From NCBI GenBank assembly GCA_016787755.1, contig JAEUUA010000020.1, positions 310,001 to 374,000 on the forward strand: a stretch of DNA of 64,000 nt, read 5' to 3'. Position numbers and translations under genes: made by a program. Positions 37,159-45,609 of the stretch are shown here, in pieces (within the stretch, counting starts at the first letter, position 1; the number at the start of each line of letters is the position of its first letter). Under the pieces are notes generated by a model, which saw only the letters and a program-made list of their open reading frames with translations, was not told where the DNA came from and did not search any database. The DNA comes from Cyclobacteriaceae bacterium (GTDB lineage Bacteria; Bacteroidota; Bacteroidia; Cytophagales; Cyclobacteriaceae).

Positions 37159-38835
37159 CTATTCGGTCATGGCAGCTTCCCCCTCTTTCAATGCCCTGCG
37201 CAAAATTTTCCCAACATTGGTCTTTGGAAGCTCATTTCGAAACTCAAAATGGCGCGGTATTTTGTAGTTGGTCAAATACTCATGGCAATAGGTCCGCAAC
37301 TCTTCAACCGTTAAACTTTTGTCGCGTTTAACAACGAAAGCTTTAACCACTTCTCCAGATCGTTCGTCCGGTAATCCGATAGCTGCTACCTCAAGTACTT
37401 TTGGATGCTTAGAAATTATATTTTCCACTTCATTGGGATACACATTAAATCCCGAGACTTTAATCATATCCTTTTTCCGGTCAACAATCTTGAAGAAGCC
37501 TTCCTCATCCATAATTCCTATATCGCCAGTGCGAAACCAGCCACCCGGAAAGAATACACCCACATTATCTTTATTCCAATATCCACGCATCACTTGCGGA
37601 CCGCGAGCACATATTTCACCGATTTCGCCTTGAGCAAGTTGCTTTCCATCATCATCAAAAATGGCAAGCTCTGTGCTGGGTACCGGAATGCCAATCGTAC
37701 CTCTTTTATGACTTCCATCTAATGGATTGCAAGACAACACCGGTGACGTTTCACTTAATCCATAGCCTTCAACTAATGGGTTTCCTGTAATCTCTTCCCA
37801 TCTGTTTGCAACCACTTCTTGCACGGCCATCGCTCCGGCAATCGTACCTTTCAATGCAGAGAAGTCGCAATCCTTAAAATCAGAATTGTTCATTAAACTA
37901 TTGAACAAGGTGTTTACTCCAGTGATGATAGAGAACCTATGCTTTTTCAATTCTTTTACAAAACCCGGAATATCGCGTGGATTAGTAATTAAAATGCTCT
38001 TCACTCCTTGCGTGTACATCAATAATCCATTTACGGTAAGGGCAAAGATGTGATATAAGGGCAACGCTGTAATAATAATATCTTGTTGGCCAGCCGTCAT
38101 CAATGGTTTGAACCAATGGGTAATCATCATGTTGTGAGCAATGATGTTCCGATGTGAAAGTTGAGCCCCCTTTGAAACGCCTGTTGTGCCCCCTGTATAT
38201 TGAAGTACCGCAAGGTCTTCGATATCAAGGGTTGGCCGGTGGTACTTCATGGTGCTGCCTTTTCTCAATGCATCCTTAAAAGAGATTGAATTAGGAATAT
38301 TGAATTTGGGAACCATCCTCTTTATATACTTTACAACAAAATTCAGAAGGGCTCCTTTAACACCACCTATCATGTCCCCCATATCAGTCACAATAACATG
38401 TTTGGCCGGAATCTTTGAAAGGATCGGTTCCAGGTTGTGTGCAAAGTTTGATACAATCACGACAGCAGAAACACCGGCATCATTAAACTGATGTTCCATC
38501 TCCGGTGAGGTATACAGAGGATTTGTATTGACGGCAATCAATCCCGCTTTAATGGCACCCATAAAAGCGACTGGAAACTGAATAAGATTAGGCATCTGTA
38601 TTGCTATGCGATCGCCCTTCTTTAGTTTTAGTTCGTTTTGAAGATAGGCCGCAAACGCAGTAGCCTTTTCATCGACTTCACTGAATGTGATTTGTTTTCC
38701 AAAATTGTCGAATGCCACCCGGTTAGGGAACTTCTTAACCGCCACTTCAAAGAGTTCAATGAGCGATTCATATTCATAAGGGCCAATTTCGTGGGGAATT
38801 CCTTTCGGATATTTTGAAAACCAAGGTGCATCCAT
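37159..38835 (-). CDS. Long-chain fatty-acid–CoA ligase
   Basis: 558 aa, normal length for FadD-type enzymes. AMP-binding motifs: P-loop QYTGGTTGVSKGAQLSHRN, adenine region GYGLSETSP, GWFRTGDIG, ERSGEVVKAF and the catalytic lysine in PKTNVGKILRR. It activates fatty acids as acyl-CoA through an acyl-adenylate, for beta-oxidation or lipid recycling. No signal peptide; it probably works at the inner membrane. Its 5' end faces the tRNA-like RNA genes, whose terminator lies 76 bp upstream. Confidence 0.95.
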   Translation of the reverse strand: MDAPWFSKYPKGIPHEIGPYEYESLIELFEVAVKKFPNRVAFDNFGKQITFSEVDEKATAFAAYLQNELKLKKGDRIAIQMPNLIQFPVAFMGAIKAGLIAVNTNPLYTSPEMEHQFNDAGVSAVVIVSNFAHNLEPILSKIPAKHVIVTDMGDMIGGVKGALLNFVVKYIKRMVPKFNIPNSISFKDALRKGSTMKYHRPTLDIEDLAVLQYTGGTTGVSKGAQLSHRNIIAHNMMITHWFKPLMTAGQQDIIITALPLYHIFALTVNGLLMYTQGVKSILITNPRDIPGFVKELKKHRFSIITGVNTLFNSLMNNSDFKDCDFSALKGTIAGAMAVQEVVANRWEEITGNPLVEGYGLSETSPVLSCNPLDGSHKRGTIGIPVPSTELAIFDDDGKQLAQGEIGEICARGPQVMRGYWNKDNVGVFFPGGWFRTGDIGIMDEEGFFKIVDRKKDMIKVSGFNVYPNEVENIISKHPKVLEVAAIGLPDERSGEVVKAFVVKRDKSLTVEELRTYCHEYLTNYKIPRHFEFRNELPKTNVGKILRRALKEGEAAMTE

Positions 38836-38910
38836 CTTTAGAAAATTTTAGTTTCTAAAGAAAGAAAAAAAAGGTGGGTTCGGCAATCGATTGTTAGGTG
38901 CAATGGAATT

Positions 38911-38945
38911 AAAAAAAGCCTTGCCTAATGAAATAGGCAAGGCTT
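38911..38945 (-). terminator. Rho-independent terminator of the tRNA-like RNAs
   Basis: On the minus strand AAGCCTTGCCTA pairs perfectly with TAGGCAAGGCTT (12 bp, 6-nt loop) and is followed by a run of seven T. It begins 3 nt after the CCA of the downstream tRNA-like gene. It cannot serve the acyl-CoA ligase, whose 5' end lies beyond it, so it belongs to the RNA unit. Confidence 0.88.
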
Positions 38946-38947
38946 AC

Positions 38948-39118
38948 TGGCTGTAGAGGGAGGCTTCGAACCTCCACGGAGAAGTTAGCTGCAAAGCATG
39001 AGAACCTATGAAGTGGTCAACCCTAGTTCAGCCTTTCAGCGAAACATTACCTTGCGTTTATCCTTTTCTCTCCACCCCCGAGACAGGAGGGCTTGTCTGC
39101 CAATTTCAACACCCTACA
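38948..39118 (-). ncRNA. tRNA-like RNA A with a 99-nt variable region
   Basis: 171 nt read on the minus strand. Acceptor TGTAGGG (39118-39112) pairs with CTCTACA (38958-38952), then G73 and an encoded CCA. The D-arm region (39109-39092) carries the class II pattern GAAATTGGCAGACA. The anticodon stem CCCTC/GGGGG closes a 7-nt loop CTGTCTC (39086-39080), whose middle would be GTC. The T arm is GGAGG-TTCGAAG-CCTCC (38975-38959). Between them is a variable region of 99 nt, opening GGAGA and closing TCTCC so it can form a stem. Normal class II variable arms are about 10-24 nt. It could be a real specialised tRNA-like RNA or a decayed Ser/Leu-type tRNA. Confidence 0.65.
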
Positions 39119-39157
39119 ATTTATTAGAACGATTTCGATTCCTGCTGAATCTAAATT

Positions 39158-39275
39158 TTGCTGTAGAGGAAGGTCTCGAACCTCCACGGAGCAGTTAGCT
39201 AGGTTGCCCAAATTTGTCCTGTATCTCTCCACCCCCGAGATCGGAGGGCTTGTCTGCCTATTTCAACACCCTACA
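39158..39275 (-). ncRNA. tRNA-like RNA B with a 46-nt variable region
   Basis: 118 nt, minus strand, upstream of copy A and 39 bp from it. It has the same acceptor (39275-39269 with 39168-39162), the same G73, but CAA instead of CCA. The D-arm region matches copy A with one change. Anticodon stem CCCTC/GGGGG with loop CGATCTC (39243-39237), which lacks the near-universal U33. T arm GGAGG-TTCGAGA-CCTTC (39185-39169) is paired with one G-U. The variable region is 46 nt, beginning TGGAG and ending CTCCGT as in copy A, but much shorter inside. The arms are conserved and the inserts are not. Confidence 0.62.
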
Positions 39276-39290
39276 TTGTAATTTCTTTAG

Positions 39291-39321
39291 CAAAGGAAGG
39301 TAAATAATGAATACGAGTCAA
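39291..39321 (-). promoter_or_regulatory. Promoter-like element of the tRNA-like RNA unit
   Basis: On the minus strand a TTG (39321-39319) lies 20 bp from TTCCTTTG (39298-39291), which matches five of the six fixed positions of the TAnnTTTG -7 box. The -7 box ends 15 nt before the 5' end of copy B. Position and spacing fit a Bacteroidota promoter for both RNA copies. The rest of the gap up to 39397 is very AT-rich and should also hold the promoter of the divergent Lrp gene. Confidence 0.5.
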
Positions 39322-39397
39322 TAAATTGATTTAATTATTAAATATTATTTAATAATTATCTAGTTATGTTGATTATATTTAAAAAAACATTCACCAG

Positions 39398-39862
39398 ATG
39401 AGCCGAAATTTTGAATTTGATAATACTGACCTCAAAATACTGGAGATCTTAATGCAGGATGCAAAAAGACCTTATACCGAGGTGGCAAAGAAGGTCAACG
39501 TCTCGCAAGGAACAGTACACGTGCGCATGAATAAGATGGAAGACGCTGGTATTCTTGATAAAACTACCCTTCGCATCAATTATGCAAAACTCGGATATGA
39601 TATCACTGCCTTTATTGGTATCTATTTGGAAAAGAGTGCCTTATACGATAGTGTATTATCAAAACTAAGAAGCATCCCTGAAATAACGAACATCCATTAC
39701 ACGACAGGCAACTATTCCATGTTTGTAAAGATCCATTGTCGGGATACCAATCATCTAAAAGAAGTTCTGCATGACAAAATGCAGCAAGTGGAGGGGATTG
39801 AAAGGACAGAAACGATGATCTCCCTTGAGGAGAGTTTAGATCGGAACTTAAAACTTACTTAA
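39398..39862 (+). CDS. Lrp/AsnC-family transcriptional regulator
   Basis: 154 aa. N-terminal winged helix-turn-helix (LKILEILMQDAKRPYTEVAKKVNVSQGTVHVRMNKMEDAGIL, split over residues 12-53) and C-terminal RAM ligand-binding domain (about 70-140; GIYLEKSALYDSVLSKL, TTGNYSMFVKIHCRD). The family binds amino acids and controls their metabolism. It lies 89 bp before sufB in the same direction but has a gap with its own promoter element, so co-regulation is uncertain. It is divergent from the tRNA-like RNA genes. Confidence 0.93.
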   Translation: MSRNFEFDNTDLKILEILMQDAKRPYTEVAKKVNVSQGTVHVRMNKMEDAGILDKTTLRINYAKLGYDITAFIGIYLEKSALYDSVLSKLRSIPEITNIHYTTGNYSMFVKIHCRDTNHLKEVLHDKMQQVEGIERTETMISLEESLDRNLKLT

Positions 39863-39910
39863 TAAGATAAATTTCAAGATTTAGAGAACCTTAAACAGTC
39901 ATTTTTGTTG

Positions 39911-39918
39911 TAATTTTG
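39911..39918 (+). promoter_or_regulatory. -7 promoter element of the suf operon
   Basis: TAATTTTG is an exact match to the Bacteroidota TAnnTTTG -7 box, 33 bp before the sufB ATG. No clear TTG is found at the expected -33 spacing. Confidence 0.55.
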
Positions 39919-39951
39919 GCTATTATTTGAAATTAGTCTAAATAGGCATCA

Positions 39952-41397
39952 ATGAGTAAGGACAATCAGGTACTGGAAGAAATCACCTCGAAAGAATACG
40001 AACATGGATGGAATGTTAACCTGGAGGCTGATGAAGCTCCAAAAGGGTTAAATGAAGACACGGTTCGGTTCATTTCTGCGAAGAAAGGTGAGCCGGAATG
40101 GTTATTAGAGTGGCGCTTGAAAGCATTTAGTCTTTGGGAAAAAATGACTGAGCCACAATGGGCCAATGTCAATCACCCTCCCATCAATTATCAGGAGATC
40201 ATTTATTACTCAGCACCCAAAAAGAAAGTCACCCTTGGCGGTCTTGACGAGGTTGATCCGGAACTAATCAAAACCTTTGAAAAATTAGGAATCTCTATCA
40301 CCGAGCAAAAAAGATTAACGGGTGTAGCCGTTGATGCAGTCATCGACAGCGTTTCAGTAGCAACTACTTTTAAAGATAAACTTGGTGAACTTGGAATCAT
40401 CTTTTGTTCATTTAGTGAGGCGGTAAGAGAGCATCCTGACCTCATCAAAAAATATTTGGGTTCTGTGGTACCTATCAATGATAATTATTTTGCTGCCTTA
40501 AACTCAGCCGTATTTTCTGACGGTTCCTTTTGTTACATCCCGAAAGGCGTAAAATGCCCAATGGAATTATCAACCTACTTCCGCATTAACGCGGCTAACA
40601 CGGGTCAATTTGAGCGCACGTTGATTATAGCGGATGAAGGATCATACGTGAGCTATCTGGAAGGTTGTACTGCGCCTATGCGCGATGAAAATCAGTTGCA
40701 TGCCGCTGTGGTAGAACTTTATACCATGAAAGATGCAGAGATAAAATATTCAACTGTCCAGAATTGGTATCCGGGTGATAAGAATGGCAAAGGCGGTATT
40801 TATAATTTCGTTACCAAGCGTGGATTGTGTGCCGGTGATCACTCCAAAATTTCCTGGACTCAGGTAGAAACCGGATCGGCAATCACCTGGAAGTATCCTT
40901 CCTGCATACTTAAGGGAGATTATTCGGTGGGTGAATTTTATTCCGTGGCAGTAACCAATAATTATCAGCAAGCCGATACGGGAACCAAAATGATCCATAT
41001 CGGCAAGAACACGCGCTCACGAATTGTGAGTAAGGGAATCTCAGCCGGAAAATCACAGAACAGTTATCGTGGACAAGTGCATGTAATGAAGCGCGCATCT
41101 AACGCACGTAATCACTCACAATGCGATTCATTGCTGATGGGTGATCAGTGTGGCGCACACACCTTCCCTTATATTGATGTTGAAAATAACAGCGCACGCA
41201 TAGAACACGAAGCAACCACTTCTAAAATTGGCGAAGATCAAATCTTTTATTGTTTACAGCGCGGCATTTCCGAAGAAGCAGCTGTTGCTCTAATTGTGAA
41301 TGGGTACGCAAAAGAAGTATTGAATCAATTGCCTATGGAATTTGCCGTAGAGGCTCAAAAACTTTTGGCGCTTACGCTGGAAGGAAGTGTTGGATAA
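39952..41397 (+). CDS. sufB: Fe-S cluster assembly scaffold SufB
   Basis: 481 aa, typical for SufB. Family motifs: [18 protein letters not shown] at the start, [65 protein letters not shown], and near the end [22 protein letters not shown] with the conserved Cys. It forms the SufBC2D scaffold on which Fe-S clusters are built with sulfur from SufS/SufE. First gene of sufBCDSE-sufT; all neighbours run on the same strand with very short gaps. Confidence 0.98.
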   Translation: MSKDNQVLEEITSKEYEHGWNVNLEADEAPKGLNEDTVRFISAKKGEPEWLLEWRLKAFSLWEKMTEPQWANVNHPPINYQEIIYYSAPKKKVTLGGLDEVDPELIKTFEKLGISITEQKRLTGVAVDAVIDSVSVATTFKDKLGELGIIFCSFSEAVREHPDLIKKYLGSVVPINDNYFAALNSAVFSDGSFCYIPKGVKCPMELSTYFRINAANTGQFERTLIIADEGSYVSYLEGCTAPMRDENQLHAAVVELYTMKDAEIKYSTVQNWYPGDKNGKGGIYNFVTKRGLCAGDHSKISWTQVETGSAITWKYPSCILKGDYSVGEFYSVAVTNNYQQADTGTKMIHIGKNTRSRIVSKGISAGKSQNSYRGQVHVMKRASNARNHSQCDSLLMGDQCGAHTFPYIDVENNSARIEHEATTSKIGEDQIFYCLQRGISEEAAVALIVNGYAKEVLNQLPMEFAVEAQKLLALTLEGSVG

Positions 41398-41441
41398 ATC
41401 TTAAACCCTAAACCTTGAACTTAGAATCTCGAATAAAAAGT

Positions 41442-42197
41442 ATGCTAACAATAAAGAATTTACAAGCCAAAGTTGCTGAAAAACAAATCTTGAACGGTAT
41501 TGATCTGAAAGTAAATGCCGGAGAGGTACATGCTATTATGGGACCCAACGGCTCTGGTAAGAGCACGCTAGCATCGGTGCTCAGCGGACGCGAAGATTTT
41601 GAAGTAACGGAGGGATCAATTGATTTTAAAGGCAAGAATCTGTTGGAGTTATCTCCGGAAGACCGCGCACGTGAAGGAATCTTCATGGCCTTCCAATATC
41701 CTGTTGAAATTCCGGGTGTAAGCACTATCAACTTTATGAAGACGGCTCTTAATCAAATCCGCGAGTATAGAGGTCTTCCTTCCTTAGATGCGGTTTCTTT
41801 TCTTCAGTTGATGAAAGAACGGATGAACTTGGTTGAAATTGATCAATCCTTATTAAGCCGTGCATTAAATGAAGGATTCTCGGGTGGTGAAAAGAAGCGC
41901 AATGAAATTTTTCAAATGGCTATGCTTGAACCCAGGTTAGCTATTCTTGATGAAACTGATTCAGGTCTTGATATTGACGCCTTGCGCATTGTTGCCAATG
42001 GCGTAAATAAATTGCGAAACAAGAACAACGCGATTATTGTTGTAACCCACTATCAGCGTTTGCTTGATTACATTGTGCCTGATTTTGTGCACGTGCTGTA
42101 TAATGGAAAGATTGTAAAGTCAGGCACTAAAGATTTAGCGCTTGAATTAGAAGCTAAGGGATACGATTGGATTAAAAACGAAGTAGCTGTTGCCTGA
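41442..42197 (+). CDS. sufC: Fe-S assembly ATPase SufC
   Basis: 251 aa from the ATG at 41442 (MLTIKNLQAKV); an in-frame upstream ATG at 41415 adds nine residues and is less likely. ABC ATPase motifs: Walker A GPNGSGKST, signature FSGGEKKRNE, Walker B LAILDETDSGLDID, switch His in VVTHYQRLLDYI. It is a soluble ABC ATPase that drives SufBD conformational change. Its stop shares one base with the sufD start. Confidence 0.98.
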   Translation: MLTIKNLQAKVAEKQILNGIDLKVNAGEVHAIMGPNGSGKSTLASVLSGREDFEVTEGSIDFKGKNLLELSPEDRAREGIFMAFQYPVEIPGVSTINFMKTALNQIREYRGLPSLDAVSFLQLMKERMNLVEIDQSLLSRALNEGFSGGEKKRNEIFQMAMLEPRLAILDETDSGLDIDALRIVANGVNKLRNKNNAIIVVTHYQRLLDYIVPDFVHVLYNGKIVKSGTKDLALELEAKGYDWIKNEVAVA

Positions 42198-43504
42198 TGA
42201 ATTCTACTATAACCCATAAAGATCTCACAGACGAAGTCGTTGCCAGTTTTCAAGAAGCTACGTTTGGCGAGGCAACTCTGAATCGTGAAAAGGCAATTCA
42301 GTTTCTGAAAAAGAATGGACTTCCAAGCACCAAGCATGAAGAATACCGTTTCGCCCCGATCACCAAAAGCCTTGAGAGGAATTTTACATGGAGAAATGAA
42401 GTGTCTCCCTCCTCTATTAAATCCATTGATGAGTTTTTGATTCCATCTCTGGATGCGTATGTGCTCGTGTTTGTCAATGGAGCGTATTCAACCAACTTAT
42501 CAGTTGTTAATAACCTTCCTGGCGGAGTAAAAGTAAAAACGCTTTCAGAAGCATTCGAACACGAAAAAGAAATCATTGATCAGTATTTTGATAAGTTGGT
42601 AGCTTCAGAAGCTGATTCTTTTGCTGCCCTCAACAGTGCTTTTTGGCAAGAAGGTATTTTTATTCATGTGCCTGAAAACATAAGCGTTGAAAAGCCGTTG
42701 CTGATTTTACATATCAATGATGCCCATCAAACGCAAGTAATTGCTCATACAAGAATACTTGCTGTCATTGAGAATAACAGTTCACTCAACGTCATCGAAA
42801 AGTTTGATTCTATCGGTAACAATCCTGTGTTCAATACGCTGTCTGAAGAATTTGTGGTGGGTGAGCATGCTAGTTTGGAGTATTGTAAAACACAAAATGA
42901 TGATCGACTGCATCAGGTTGCGAATACAGTTATTCATCAGTCAAATTCAAGTCAGGTAAATACGTTTACGCTTACATTACAAGGCAAAGTCATTCGTAAT
43001 AATTTTAACATCACCATTGATGGGGAACATTGTGAGTCCCATTTCTACGGACTTTATTTACTGAATGGAAGCACATTAGCTGATAATCATACTGTGGTCG
43101 ATCATCGCAAGGCAAATTCCTTCAGCAACGAATTATATAAAGGGATTATGGATGGTAATTCCAAAGGCGTGTTCAACGGAAAAATATTTGTCCGACCACA
43201 TGCACAAAAGACGAATGCATTTCAATCCAACAGAAATATTATCATCTCTGATTCGGCAACGGTTAACACCAAGCCTCAACTAGAGATTTGGGCCGATGAT
43301 GTTAAATGCTCACATGGGTGCACCACCGGGCAACTTGATGAAGAGGCGATGTTCTATTTGCGCTCACGCGGAATTTCAGAATCCATCGCGAAAGCCATGT
43401 TGCTATACGCTTTTGCTGCAGATGTATTAACGCCCATAAAAAACGAAGCCTTGAAATCATACTTGGATGGTTTAATTGCTGAACGCCTTCACACCCATTT
43501 TTAG
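42197..43504 (+). CDS. sufD: Fe-S assembly protein SufD
   Basis: 435 aa. Related to SufB by the same right-handed beta-helix fold. Motifs: LPSTKHEEYRFAPI near the N-terminus, LNSAFWQEGIFIHVPENISVEKPLLI, and the conserved end FQSNRNIIISDSATVNTKPQLEIWADDVKCSHGCTTGQLDEEAMFYLRSRGIS (spread over about 335-395). It pairs with SufB and SufC. Starts one base inside the sufC stop (TGATG) and ends 2 bp before sufS. Confidence 0.97.
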   Translation: MNSTITHKDLTDEVVASFQEATFGEATLNREKAIQFLKKNGLPSTKHEEYRFAPITKSLERNFTWRNEVSPSSIKSIDEFLIPSLDAYVLVFVNGAYSTNLSVVNNLPGGVKVKTLSEAFEHEKEIIDQYFDKLVASEADSFAALNSAFWQEGIFIHVPENISVEKPLLILHINDAHQTQVIAHTRILAVIENNSSLNVIEKFDSIGNNPVFNTLSEEFVVGEHASLEYCKTQNDDRLHQVANTVIHQSNSSQVNTFTLTLQGKVIRNNFNITIDGEHCESHFYGLYLLNGSTLADNHTVVDHRKANSFSNELYKGIMDGNSKGVFNGKIFVRPHAQKTNAFQSNRNIIISDSATVNTKPQLEIWADDVKCSHGCTTGQLDEEAMFYLRSRGISESIAKAMLLYAFAADVLTPIKNEALKSYLDGLIAERLHTHF

Positions 43505-43506
43505 AG

Positions 43507-44751
43507 ATGAGTACATTGACAGCCCATACTCCGTTGGACATTTTGAAAATCAGAACTCAGTTTCCGGTTTTGAACCAGCAGGTGAATGGCAAGCCGTTAG
43601 TGTATTTAGATAATGCGGCAACGAATCAAAAGCCAAAGCGGGTAATTGATGCACTTACATCCTACTACGAAAAAGACAACGCAAATATTCACCGGGGCAT
43701 TCATACACTGGCTGAGCGTGCTACTAAAGCATATGAACAAACCCGGCATGCCATGCAAGAGTTTATTCACGCCAAACACGTTGAAGAAATAATCTTTACC
43801 CGGGGCGTAACGGAAAGCGTCAATTTAGTTGCCTCTTCGTATGGCCGTGCTTTCCTTAATGAGGGTGATGAAATCATTGTCTCTGGCATGGAACACCATT
43901 CAAACATTGTTCCCTGGCAAATAATCTGTAACGAGAAGAAGGCTACTTTAAAAGTAATTCCCGTCACAGAAATTGGAGAACTTGATATTGAGGTTTATCG
44001 AAAATTAATTTCTGATAAAACTAAAATTGTTGCCATTAATCATGCTTCTAATAGTTTAGGCACTATCAATCCAATAAAAGAAATTATTGATATAGCCCAC
44101 AGCCATCATGTTGTAGTGTTGATTGATGGCGCGCAGGCTTCAGCACACATCCCAATCGATGTTCAAGAACTTGATTGCGATTTTTATTGCATCTCTTCCC
44201 ACAAGATGTACGGCCCAACAGGTACCGGAATTCTTTATGGAAAGAAAGAACTCTTGGAAAAGATGCCCCCTTATATGGGTGGTGGTGAAATGATCAAAGA
44301 AGTTACGTTTGCTAAAACCACGTACAACGACATACCCTACAAATTCGAAGCAGGTACACCTAATATTGCAGATGTTATTGCCCTAAACGAAGCTATCTCA
44401 TTCATCAATGAATTAGGAAAAGAAAACATCGCTGCCCATGAGGCAGAGTTACTCGCCTATACTGTTAAGAAACTTTCAGCTATTCCGCATGTAAAACTTA
44501 TTGGAACAGCTAAGAACAAAGTAGGTGTTCAATCTTTTGTAGTGGAAGGTATTCATCATTTCGATATTGGGCAGATGTTAGATGCCCGCGGTATTGCGGT
44601 GCGCACAGGCCATCATTGCACACAGCCTTTAATGGATCAATACGGAATTGAAGGTACAGTTAGGGCTTCATTCTCAGTATACAATACAAAAGATGAAGTC
44701 GATCAACTGGCAGAAGGTATAGAACGGATTGTTAAATTTTTGAAGCAATGA
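43507..44751 (+). CDS. sufS: Cysteine desulfurase SufS
   Basis: 414 aa. PLP-dependent class V aminotransferase fold: YLDNAATNQKP, HRGIHTLAERAT, MEHHSNIVPWQ, DGAQASAHIPIDV, and the PLP lysine in SSHKMYGPTGTGILYGK. The catalytic cysteine is in RTGHHCTQPLM near the C-terminus. It takes sulfur from cysteine as a persulfide and hands it to SufE. The sufE start overlaps its stop (ATGA). Confidence 0.98.
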   Translation: MSTLTAHTPLDILKIRTQFPVLNQQVNGKPLVYLDNAATNQKPKRVIDALTSYYEKDNANIHRGIHTLAERATKAYEQTRHAMQEFIHAKHVEEIIFTRGVTESVNLVASSYGRAFLNEGDEIIVSGMEHHSNIVPWQIICNEKKATLKVIPVTEIGELDIEVYRKLISDKTKIVAINHASNSLGTINPIKEIIDIAHSHHVVVLIDGAQASAHIPIDVQELDCDFYCISSHKMYGPTGTGILYGKKELLEKMPPYMGGGEMIKEVTFAKTTYNDIPYKFEAGTPNIADVIALNEAISFINELGKENIAAHEAELLAYTVKKLSAIPHVKLIGTAKNKVGVQSFVVEGIHHFDIGQMLDARGIAVRTGHHCTQPLMDQYGIEGTVRASFSVYNTKDEVDQLAEGIERIVKFLKQ

Positions 44752-45182
44752 CAATCAGTCAAACTCAAGATGAAATTATCAATGAGTTCTCCTTACTCGA
44801 TGGAGACATGGAGATGACTGTATTTTATATTATGGAGTTAGGTCAGAAACTTTCCGACATGAAGGAAGCCTATAAGACTGAAGACAATATTGTAAAAGGT
44901 TGCCAATCAAAAGTGTGGATGGTGGCGAATTTGAAAAACGGCAATCTTTATTTTGAAGCCGATAGTAATACAGCCATCACTAAAGGGTTGGTTAGTTTAT
45001 TGGTTCGGATTTTCAATGGACAAAGTCCAGAAGATATTTTGAATGCTGATCTTTACTTCATGAGTAAAATTGGCATGGAACGATTCATTGGCACACAGCG
45101 TTCGAATGGTTTTGCCTCTATGATCAAGCAAATGAAATTGTATGCGTTGGCATATAAGACTAAAAAGGAAATGACATCGTGA
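44748..45182 (+). CDS. sufE: Sulfur acceptor SufE
   Basis: 144 aa. The conserved cysteine lies in EDNIVKGCQSKVW (about residue 50), followed by the family's YFEADSNTAITKGLVSLLVRIFNGQSPEDI segment (split over 67-98). It accepts persulfide sulfur from SufS and stimulates it. It overlaps sufS by 4 nt at the start and sufT by 4 nt at the end (GTGA), so translation is coupled. Confidence 0.97.
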   Translation: MTISQTQDEIINEFSLLDGDMEMTVFYIMELGQKLSDMKEAYKTEDNIVKGCQSKVWMVANLKNGNLYFEADSNTAITKGLVSLLVRIFNGQSPEDILNADLYFMSKIGMERFIGTQRSNGFASMIKQMKLYALAYKTKKEMTS

Positions 45183-45529
45183 GCGACACAACTGAAAATA
45201 TAACCCAGACAAAGGAAGTTCCGCAAGGCGAATTGCGCGATAAGGTAATTGCAGCCTTAAAATCTGTATACGATCCTGAAATACCGGTTGACATTTATGA
45301 ATTGGGACTGATCTATGAGATCAGTATTTTTCCGGTTAACAACGTGTACATCCTAATGACATTAACTTCTCCCTCCTGTCCATCGGCTGAAGTTATTCCG
45401 GTAGAGGCAGAACAAAAGGTAAAAGAAATTGAAGGGATCAGTAGCGTGAAAGTTGAATTAACATTCGATCCTCCTTATTCGCAGGATATGATGAGTGAAG
45501 CAGCAAAACTTGAACTTGGATTCATGTAG
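45179..45529 (+). CDS. sufT: MIP18/DUF59-family Fe-S maturation protein SufT
   Basis: 116 aa with a GTG start inside the sufE stop. DUF59 motifs: YDPEIPVDIYELGLIYEI, MTLTSPSCPSAEVIP (conserved Cys) and VELTFDPPYSQDMMSEAAK near the end. SufT-like proteins help insert clusters into target proteins. As the last gene of the suf operon it completes the set. The 80-bp gap to the next gene suggests the operon may end here. Confidence 0.93.
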   Translation: MSDTTENITQTKEVPQGELRDKVIAALKSVYDPEIPVDIYELGLIYEISIFPVNNVYILMTLTSPSCPSAEVIPVEAEQKVKEIEGISSVKVELTFDPPYSQDMMSEAAKLELGFM

Positions 45530-45609
45530 CGTAACCTTGTGAACCTTACCAAATGAGAAAATGTTTATAAATCAGTAATCGTAACTAAAAAATAATAAAT
45601 CAAAATAAT

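Noticed and set aside
38948..39275. tmRNA or group I intron-bearing tRNA
   Set aside because: There is no tag reading frame or tmRNA 5' signature, and the inserts of 46 and 99 nt are too short for a group I core.
38998..39281. Short open frames on both strands across the tRNA-like RNAs
   Set aside because: They overlap the paired arms of the RNA and show no protein-like composition or signal.
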